Assembly: GCF_008831235.1 (NCBI RefSeq)
Contig: NZ_WBKF01000002.1
Coordinates: 124,001-188,000, forward strand
Direction of reading: 5' to 3'
Source of the DNA: Pseudoclavibacter sp. CFCC 11306
GTDB lineage: Bacteria; Actinomycetota; Actinomycetes; Actinomycetales; Microbacteriaceae
DNA: 64,000 bases
Shown: positions 58,500-64,000 of the stretch, piece by piece
How positions within the stretch are numbered: position 1 is the stretch's first letter
Layout: each line of letters begins with the position of its first letter
Made by a program: the position numbers and the translations under genes
Notes under the pieces: generated by a model
The model's input: only the letters and a program-made list of their open reading frames with translations
Told to the model about the DNA's origin: nothing
Databases searched by the model: none

Positions 58500-59363
58500 A
58501 TGACCAAGAAGATCGTGATCGGTGTCGACGGCTCAGAACCGGCTCGCGCAGCGCTGCGCTGGGGTGTCGGTTACGCCCAGCGCGCGAAGACCGAGGTCGA
58601 GCTGTTCTACGTGATCGACCTCACCCCGTTCTCTGACACGCCGGTGTTCGAGAGCGAGGCTCTTGCTGAAGGGCAGAAGCTGCTCGATCAGGAGGTCGCA
58701 TACGCGAAGTCCGTCGCACCCGATGTCACTTACACCACCAACCTCGCTCCCGGCACGCCCACTGCGGTGTTCGAAGAGGAGTCGAAGGGCGCCGAGCTGA
58801 TGGTCGTCGGCACGCACAAGGGCAGCAAGCTGCCGAACGTGATCTTCGGGTCGAAGCCGATCCGCCTGGCCGCGTCTGCGCATTCGCCCGTCGCCGTCGT
58901 GCCCACCTATGATCTGGGCGAGCGCCACGGGGTCTACGTCGCTGTCGACGGCAGCCCCACGGGCAACGTCGCCCTCGAATATGCGGCTCGGGCTGCGGAT
59001 TCGCTCGGCGAGACGCTGCACATCATCTCGGCATGGACGATTCCCGCCATGCCGGCCACCGATGTCGCATGGAGCGCACAGATCATCGAAGAGGTGCGCA
59101 ACGAGTCGCGCGCCGTGCTGCAGGGTGCGAAAGACCTCGTGTCAGGCATGCTGCCCGACCTGAAGATCGAGACGCAGCTCATCGAGGCCGAGCCGGTGCG
59201 CGGCATCGTCGAGGCCGCCAAGCATGCTGCGCTGCTCGTCGTGGGCAACCGGGGGCGCAAGGGCCTCACCCGTCTCTTCCTCGGATCTGTCAGCCACGGT
59301 GTGCTGAACAACATTCCGTCGCCGGTCATCATCGTCCGGGCCGACGAGAACCTCGAGAAGTAG
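58500..59363 (+). CDS. Tandem-domain universal stress protein (UspA)
   Basis: A 287-residue cytosolic protein of two Usp domains. Domain 1 begins VIGVDGSEPARAALRWGVGYA, domain 2 VYVAVDGSPTGNVALEYAARA. Domain 2 ends VVGNRGRKGLTRLFLGSVSHGVL, the G-2x-G-9x-GS nucleotide loop, so it should bind ATP. Domain 1 has VVGTHKGSKLPNVIFGSKP, less canonical. The family supports survival under dormancy and stress. AGGAGG lies 9 bases before ATG 58500. A perfect palindromic terminator follows. Confidence 0.92.
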   Translation: MTKKIVIGVDGSEPARAALRWGVGYAQRAKTEVELFYVIDLTPFSDTPVFESEALAEGQKLLDQEVAYAKSVAPDVTYTTNLAPGTPTAVFEEESKGAELMVVGTHKGSKLPNVIFGSKPIRLAASAHSPVAVVPTYDLGERHGVYVAVDGSPTGNVALEYAARAADSLGETLHIISAWTIPAMPATDVAWSAQIIEEVRNESRAVLQGAKDLVSGMLPDLKIETQLIEAEPVRGIVEAAKHAALLVVGNRGRKGLTRLFLGSVSHGVLNNIPSPVIIVRADENLEK

Positions 59364-59416
59364 GCGTTTACTCGCGTCTAAGCGTCGACAGGGCCGGCCG
59401 GCACAGGTCGGCTGAG

Positions 59417-59454
59417 AGAACGGGCCGCCCCACAGCTGTGGGGCGGCCCGTTCT
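59417..59454. terminator. 38-bp perfect palindrome, bidirectional terminator
   Basis: Two 19-base arms (59417-59435 and 59436-59454) with no loop. It lies between the convergent stress-protein and LysR genes. Confidence 0.85.
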
Positions 59455-59475
59455 GCGTCTGGCGTTGAGCGGTCT

Positions 59476-60378
59476 TCAACCCTCTGCCGCCGTGCCGAGC
59501 GACTGACGGGTGAGGTCGATGAAGGCGCGGGCAGCCGGAGTCAGCGTACGAGCCGTGCTCCATGCGAGTCCGATGGCGCCGTCGATGCGAGGTGTGATCG
59601 TTCTGACGGCGAGGTTGCTGCCGCGGTACCGCAGGATGACTGATTCCGGAACGACAGCCGTACCGAGCCCGGCGAGGGCGAGGCGCAGCAGGAGATCGGG
59701 GTCACTTGATTCGAAGGCGATGTGCGGCCGGACTCCGACATCTGAGAATGCCGTGTCCAGGCGATCCCGGAGCCCGGTTCCGGCGCTGGGGACGATGAGC
59801 GGCTGATCCACGAGCGCGTTCAGCGGCACTGAGAGCTGTGCGCGGAGCGGAGAGCCGCAGCTGACGGCGACGAGCTGCTCACGGGCGAGTTCCAGTGTCG
59901 CAGTTTTGTCCCCGGGCAGGGCGGATCCCAGCCCGACGAGCCCGACTTCCGGGCGCGCATGGCTCAATCCGTCGAGTAGCTGGGCGCTGGTCAGCTCGTG
60001 GAGTGTGATGTCGACATCGGGGTGTTCGGCACGGAAGGCGGCAAGCAGCGCGGGCAGATCGACGGAGGCGGAACTGATGGTCGAGATCGTGCCGATGGTG
60101 AGGTGTCCCGTGACCAGACCGGCCACGGCAGACACGCTCGCAGCGCCGGATTCGGCGGCATCGAGAGCGGCCTGCGCATAAGGCAGGAAGGCTTCGCCGG
60201 CGGCGGTGAGGCGTACGCCGCGTGACACTCGATCGAGCAGCGGCTGGCCGAGCTCACGTTCGAGCTGGCGCAGCTGGGCGCTGACTCCCGGCTGAGTCAC
60301 ATGCAGCTTTGCGGCCGCACGAGTCACATTTCCCTCGGCCGCCGTGGTCACGAAGTATCGCAGATGACGTAGCTCCAT
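59476..60378 (-). CDS. LysR-type transcriptional regulator
   Basis: A 300-residue regulator. The helix-turn-helix is MELRHLRYFVTTAAEGNVTRAAAKLHVTQPGVSAQLRQLERELGQPLLDR; the co-inducer domain spans about 90-290 with GLGSALPGDK, VPSAGTGLRDRLD and ALAGLGTAVVPESV. It is divergent from an MFS transporter gene and probably controls it. On the minus strand TATAAT ends 8 bases before its ATG, so it is leaderless; this -10 lies inside the dyad at 60388-60409, which suggests autorepression. Confidence 0.93.
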   Translation of the reverse strand: MELRHLRYFVTTAAEGNVTRAAAKLHVTQPGVSAQLRQLERELGQPLLDRVSRGVRLTAAGEAFLPYAQAALDAAESGAASVSAVAGLVTGHLTIGTISTISSASVDLPALLAAFRAEHPDVDITLHELTSAQLLDGLSHARPEVGLVGLGSALPGDKTATLELAREQLVAVSCGSPLRAQLSVPLNALVDQPLIVPSAGTGLRDRLDTAFSDVGVRPHIAFESSDPDLLLRLALAGLGTAVVPESVILRYRGSNLAVRTITPRIDGAIGLAWSTARTLTPAARAFIDLTRQSLGTAAEG

Positions 60379-60386
60379 AACTGTGC

Positions 60387-60392
60387 ATTATA
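60387..60392 (-). promoter_or_regulatory. -10 hexamer TATAAT, leaderless promoter for the LysR gene
   Basis: On the minus strand TATAAT ends 8 bases before the ATG at 60378 and overlaps the operator dyad. Confidence 0.65.
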
Positions 60393-60409
60393 TTTCCGAG
60401 ACGATATAA
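60388..60409. promoter_or_regulatory. LysR operator: TTATAT-N10-ATATAA dyad
   Basis: A perfect 6-bp dyad in the 71-base divergent region, AT-rich in a GC-rich genome. It contains the T-N11-A pattern used by LysR proteins. Confidence 0.65.
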
Positions 60410-60449
60410 GTATTGGAAGTATTCGCTGACTGGGTCGACCATTGTCAGC

Positions 60450-61856
60450 ATGACTGTTGGACACTCTCGCAAAGGGCTTCAGGCGACCCTGATCTTCCTG
60501 GCCGTTCTCTCCACTTCCGTCGCGAGCCTGGGCACGCCGCTGCTGCCGGCGGTGCAGGAACACTACGGCGTCTCGCTGTCGGAGTCACAGTGGGCGCTGA
60601 CCATCACGTTGCTCGTCGGTGCAGTCGTCACGCCGGTGATCGGGAGGCTGGGGTCGGGTCCGGCACACAGGGCCACCACAATCGGCGTGGTTGCAGGCAT
60701 GACTGTCGGCTGTGTGCTCGGAGCTCTTCCTGCAGGATTCCCCGTGTTTCTGCTCGGGCGTGCGATCCAGGGGCTCGGACTCGGACTCGTCCCGCTGGCG
60801 CTTGCGAGCGCTCGCAACGATCTTCCCGTGGAACGTCGCGCGAGTGCGATCGCGACGATCGGCGTCACGACGGCGGTGGGCATCGGAATCGGATACCCGG
60901 TCGTGGGTGCGCTCGCCGAACTCGGCGGTGTGGCTGCGCCCTTCTGGTTCGTCGCCGTGCTCAGTTCGGTGTGTCTGGTCGCGGTCATCCGCGTGCTTCC
61001 TGCCACGGCGGCCGGACAGAGCCGCGTGGGGCTCGTCAGCTCTGCCCTGCTTGGGGCAGGACTGACCCTGGCGCTGGTGGCGCTCTCCGAGGGAGACGAG
61101 TGGGGATGGGGATCGGTGCCGGTCATCATGCTGGCGATCGTCGCTCTGGCTCTGCTGGCGGTCTGGGCACTCTGGGAGCTGCGCGCCGCGCATCCTCTGA
61201 TCGATCTGCGGATGTTCAGACGCCCGGCCGTGGTCAGTGCGAATGTCACAGTGGTCTTGGTCGCGATCGGGTTCTACCCTCTGGCGCCCCTGGTGGTCCG
61301 TCTGGTGCAGGCTCCGAAGTCGACCGGCTACGGATTCGGCGCGACGATCCTGACCGCCGGGCTGCTGCTTCTGCCGTTCTCGCTGGCGAGCTTCATGGCC
61401 TCGCGCCTTGTGCGCATGCTGACCAGACATCTCTCGCACGAGATCATCGTCGCGCTGGGGTGCCTGTTCCCGCTGTCATCGTATGTGGTGTTCCTCGTCG
61501 CGCGCTCCACGTATCCGGAGCTGATCATCGCGATGGCGCTCAACGGACTCGGCGTCGGACTCGTCTACGCGATCAATCCGCTGCAGATCGCCGATGGGGT
61601 TCCGCCTGCAGAGACCAGCAGCGCGATGAGCACATATCAGCTGAACCGCAGTGTCGCGTATGCCGTGGGCAGTGCGCTCAGCGTCACTTTTCTCATCATG
61701 GCTACGGCGAATGGGGAGAGCTTCGCGCAGCCCTCCGGCTATGACGGCTCGGCAGAGTTCAGCATCGCCGTGCTGGCGCTGGCCTTCGTGGCCAGCGTGG
61801 CGTTCGCGCTGAGCGCTCGTCGACGGCGCCGAACCGCTTCGGTTGCGTCTCGGTGA
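60450..61856 (+). CDS. MFS transporter, DHA2/14-helix drug-efflux type
   Basis: A 468-residue transporter with about 14 helices. Motifs are LSESQWALTITLLVGAVVTPVIGRLG (motif A area), LGRAIQGLGLGLVPLALASARN and GIGIGYPVVGALAELGGVAAPFWF (motif C area). The middle holds WELRAAHPLIDLRMFRRP, the loop common in DHA2 proteins. It exports drugs or metabolites with protons. It is divergent from the LysR gene and likely under its control. The start at ATG 60450 has no clear ribosome binding site. Confidence 0.9.
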   Translation: MTVGHSRKGLQATLIFLAVLSTSVASLGTPLLPAVQEHYGVSLSESQWALTITLLVGAVVTPVIGRLGSGPAHRATTIGVVAGMTVGCVLGALPAGFPVFLLGRAIQGLGLGLVPLALASARNDLPVERRASAIATIGVTTAVGIGIGYPVVGALAELGGVAAPFWFVAVLSSVCLVAVIRVLPATAAGQSRVGLVSSALLGAGLTLALVALSEGDEWGWGSVPVIMLAIVALALLAVWALWELRAAHPLIDLRMFRRPAVVSANVTVVLVAIGFYPLAPLVVRLVQAPKSTGYGFGATILTAGLLLLPFSLASFMASRLVRMLTRHLSHEIIVALGCLFPLSSYVVFLVARSTYPELIIAMALNGLGVGLVYAINPLQIADGVPPAETSSAMSTYQLNRSVAYAVGSALSVTFLIMATANGESFAQPSGYDGSAEFSIAVLALAFVASVAFALSARRRRRTASVASR

Positions 61857-61897
61857 GACGGATGAAACCTGCCGCAAGACGCCGGAACGGCTGGGCG

Positions 61898-62881
61898 CTA
61901 TGCCGCCGTGCGCAGGATGTCGGGCTCGATGAAGATCGTCGTGGCGATCGGCACCTGTGCGCGAATGCGCCCCTCGATCGCATCGATGGCCTGAGCCAGC
62001 TCGCGCGCCGACTCCGTCGGAGGCACCGCGACCTTCATCGCGACGAGCAGCGCATCGGGTCCGAGGTAGAGCGTACGCAGATGAATGATCTGATCGACAT
62101 CGTCACCTGCCAGCACTGCGGTGCGAATGCGGTTCAGGTCGGCGTCGGTCGCGCCTTCGCCGATCAGCAGGCTGCGGGTCTCGGCGCCGAGCACGAGCGC
62201 CACCACGATGAGCAGGACGCCGATGGCGATCGTTCCGACGCCGTCCCAGACGCCGTTGCCGGTGAGCACAGTGAGCCCGACGCCGAACAGGGCGAGAACC
62301 AGCCCGGTCAGAGCGGCGGTGTCCTCCAGGATGACCACGGGCAGCTCCGGGGCCTTCGCACGCCGGACGAACTCCAAGACGCTGCTGTCGCCGCGTGCGG
62401 CCTTCGACTCGCGCAGTGCGGTGCGCAGCGAGAGTGACTCCAAGACGATCGACACCACGAGCACCGCGATCGGCAGCCACCAGTTGTCGAGCGGATGCGG
62501 ATGCATGATCTTCTCGAAGCCCTCGTAGACGGCGAAGAGACCGCCGAGGCTGAACAGCACGATCGACACCACGAATGCGGCGACATAGCGTTCGCGCCCG
62601 AAGCCGAACGGATGCTCGGGCGTGGGCTCGCGGCGCGCCTTGCGCCCGCCGACGAGCAGCAGCAGCTGGTTGCCGGTGTCAGCCAAGGAGTGCACTGACT
62701 CGGCGAGCATCGAGCTGGACATCGAGATCAGGTAGGCGACGAACTTCGTGACGGCGATGCCCAAGTTGGCCAGCAGCGCCGCGATGATCGCGCCGGTGCC
62801 CTCCTGCCGTGGCCCGGGTGTGCTGGCCGGGGTGGGTGTGCTGGCAGAAGCGGGTGTCGCAGCTGACGCGTTCGTTGTCAT
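61898..62881 (-). CDS. Cation diffusion facilitator, SLC30A9-like
   Basis: A 327-residue transporter with six helices and a cytosolic C-terminal domain. AESVHSLADTGNQLLLL carries the first metal-site His and Asp. In the second site the usual HxxxD reads VILEDTAALTG, the variant of ZnT9-like members. HPFGFGRERYVAAFVVSIVLF and the C-terminal RTLYLGPDALLVAMKVAV also match this subgroup. It exports zinc or other divalent metals. The N-terminus is an Ala/Pro/Thr-rich tail. On the minus strand TATTCT ends 6 bases before ATG 62881, with GAAGGG between, so leaderless or leadered translation are both possible. Confidence 0.87.
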   Translation of the reverse strand: MTTNASAATPASASTPTPASTPGPRQEGTGAIIAALLANLGIAVTKFVAYLISMSSSMLAESVHSLADTGNQLLLLVGGRKARREPTPEHPFGFGRERYVAAFVVSIVLFSLGGLFAVYEGFEKIMHPHPLDNWWLPIAVLVVSIVLESLSLRTALRESKAARGDSSVLEFVRRAKAPELPVVILEDTAALTGLVLALFGVGLTVLTGNGVWDGVGTIAIGVLLIVVALVLGAETRSLLIGEGATDADLNRIRTAVLAGDDVDQIIHLRTLYLGPDALLVAMKVAVPPTESARELAQAIDAIEGRIRAQVPIATTIFIEPDILRTAA

Positions 62882-62887
62882 CCCTTC

Positions 62888-62893
62888 AGAATA
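62888..62893 (-). promoter_or_regulatory. -10 hexamer TATTCT for the CDF transporter
   Basis: On the minus strand TATTCT ends 6 bases before the ATG at 62881. Confidence 0.45.
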
Positions 62894-62926
62894 CTCGTCG
62901 CGCTGCGTTGCGGACCCGCACGCTAC

Positions 62927-62932
62927 TACACT
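62927..62932 (+). promoter_or_regulatory. -10 hexamer TACACT, leaderless promoter for proC
   Basis: TACACT ends 7 bases before the ATG at 62940, divergent from the CDF promoter. Confidence 0.6.
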
Positions 62933-62939
62933 GACGACC

Positions 62940-63875
62940 ATGACTGAGAGCGCATCTGAGAACCTGCATCCGACATCCGCTGTCGCAGCTGACGCCGGCT
63001 CGCCGTCGGCGGCTGCACCGAACGCGTTCCCCGCGATCGCCTTTCTCGGCGTCGGCTCGATGAACGGCGCCATTCTGCACGGCCTGATCGCCTCGGGTAT
63101 CCCCGTGGCCGACGGAGCCGACGACGGCATCCGTGCGACCAATCGCTCTGCGGCGAAGGCCGACGCCCTGGCCAGCGAGTACAGCGGCCGCCTGCATGCG
63201 CTCAGCGGCGAACGCGAGGCCGACGCCAACTCGGCGGCGGTGCGCGGGGCGGGCATCGTCGTGCTGGGCGTGAAGCCGTACCAGGTCTCAGAGGTGCTGC
63301 GTGACATTCGCGGCGATCTCGCGCCGGGGGCGATCGTGGTGAGCGTTGCCGCGGGCGTGACCATCGCCTCCATCGCCGGCGCGCTGCCGTCGGGCACGCC
63401 GGTCTTTCGCGCCATGCCGAACACCCCGGCCCGAGTGGGCGCTGGGGTGACGGGGCTGGCCGCCGGGCCCGGCGCCACCGACGAACAGCGGATGCTGGTG
63501 AAGTCGCTGTTTGAGACGGTGGGCGCGGTGCTCGAGATTCCCGAGTCGCGCATCGACGACCTGGCAGCGGTGTCGGGGTCGGGGCCGGCCTACCTGTTCG
63601 CGTTCGTCGAGCAGTTCGAGCAGGCGGCGCAGAACATCGGCTTCACCGCCGACGAGGCCAGGCTGCTCGCCGATCAGACCGTGATCGGTGCCGCACGTCT
63701 GCTCGACGAGAGCGGGCAGACCGCCGAACAGCTGCGCATCGCGGTGACCAGCCCGGGCGGCACGACGCAGGAGGCGCTCGCGGTGATCTCGCGAGGCGGT
63801 CAGGTCGAGAACCTCACCGAGGCGCTGCATGCGGCGATCGATCGGGCGCAGGAGATGGCGGCTGAGAACGCCTGA
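62940..63875 (+). CDS. proC: Pyrroline-5-carboxylate reductase
   Basis: A 311-residue enzyme for the last step of proline synthesis. The NAD(P)-binding start is IAFLGVGSMNGAILHGLIASG, followed by VVLGVKPYQVSEVL, VSVAAGVTIASI, FRAMPNTPARVGAGVTGL and the C-terminal signature AVSGSGPAYLFAFVE ... VTSPGGTTQEAL. A 28-residue Ala/Ser-rich N-terminal extension precedes the core. The start is ATG 62940 with a leaderless -10 element. Confidence 0.95.
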   Translation: MTESASENLHPTSAVAADAGSPSAAAPNAFPAIAFLGVGSMNGAILHGLIASGIPVADGADDGIRATNRSAAKADALASEYSGRLHALSGEREADANSAAVRGAGIVVLGVKPYQVSEVLRDIRGDLAPGAIVVSVAAGVTIASIAGALPSGTPVFRAMPNTPARVGAGVTGLAAGPGATDEQRMLVKSLFETVGAVLEIPESRIDDLAAVSGSGPAYLFAFVEQFEQAAQNIGFTADEARLLADQTVIGAARLLDESGQTAEQLRIAVTSPGGTTQEALAVISRGGQVENLTEALHAAIDRAQEMAAENA

Positions 63876-63927
63876 CGCCCGCCGTGGGCTCGGGCCTGGA
63901 GCCGGGCCGAGCCGTGTGGGGTCGGGC

Positions 63928-64000
63928 TCAGCGGTCGAGGTTGGCGAAGCGCTCGATGTCTGCGACGCGGCCTGAGACGATCACCAGGTCGTGATTCGTG
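63928..64000 (-). CDS. C-terminal end of a probable TrkA-C-domain protein
   Basis: The last 24 codons on the minus strand end NHDLVIVSGRVADIERFANLDR. The pattern GDxLVVxGxxxDIERFxxL is the closing strand and helix of RCK/TrkA-C domains of potassium channels and transporters. The rest of the gene is beyond the window edge, so this is tentative. Confidence 0.4.
   Translation of the reverse strand, partial: TNHDLVIVSGRVADIERFANLDR

Overview
The window is 64 kb of very GC-rich, densely coding actinobacterial chromosome. The gene content points to the order Micrococcales, probably Microbacteriaceae-like: nucS mismatch endonuclease, a PP2C phosphatase / Ser-Thr kinase / giant Ig-like protein / MoxR / DUF58 / transglutaminase-fold / FHA cluster, an LCP-family cell-wall enzyme, a DUF222-HNH protein, class-E-type (LAxTG) sorting signals and many GTG starts. 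Genes often overlap by 4 bases (GTGA or ATGA). At least eleven genes are preceded by a TAnnnT hexamer 6-8 bases before the start codon and most of these have no Shine-Dalgarno sequence, which indicates widespread leaderless transcription. No genus can be assigned from sequence alone.

Layout. 1-14.4 kb: end of a diacylglycerol-kinase-like gene, vanY-like peptidase with pheA, an orphan ThiB-like lipoprotein, an orphan adenine methyltransferase with a lipase-like hydrolase, trhO, an aminoacyl-phosphatidylglycerol synthase with a membrane esterase, small stress and hydrolase genes, an aldehyde dehydrogenase and a domain-swapped lipoate ligase. 14.4-24.2 kb: nitroreductase; a tight three-gene operon of a membrane-anchored EndoU nuclease, an unknown acidic protein and a DD-carboxypeptidase; then M13 peptidase, PEBP, MATE, nucS and LCP genes, ending in tRNA-Ser(GCU).

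24.15-26.41 kb is a small integrated element in the 3' end of tRNA-Ser. It has 21-bp att repeats, one tyrosine integrase, a pair of matching arm-type repeats and a non-coding block with iteron-like TGTCACAA repeats. It has pushed the native tRNA terminator 2.2 kb downstream. 26.5-27.3 kb holds a guanidine-III riboswitch driving a paired SMR exporter.

27.3-39.5 kb: DUF222-HNH protein, TetR-MMPL pair, META lipoprotein, cell-wall-anchored trypsin-like protease and a heterodimeric ABC exporter. 39.6-53.7 kb is the phospho-signalling and surface-protein cluster: phosphatase, transmembrane kinase, 1976-residue Ig-like protein, MoxR ATPase, DUF58, a transglutaminase-fold protein lacking its catalytic Cys and His, and an FHA reader. 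53.7-64 kb: tRNA-Arg(ACG), a flavin reductase, a MalY-like enzyme, a response-regulator-like DNA-binding protein without receiver, tadA, a universal stress protein, a divergent LysR/MFS pair, a CDF transporter, proC and the end of a probable TrkA-C protein.

The genes that seem to work together are: riboswitch plus SMR pair (guanidinium export); lipid synthase plus esterase (turnover of aminoacylated phosphatidylglycerol); EndoU plus its overlapping partner (possible toxin and immunity); and the kinase, phosphatase and FHA proteins, which carry matching acidic-Thr-hydrophobic-Arg motifs. All functional statements are from sequence reading; no database search was run.
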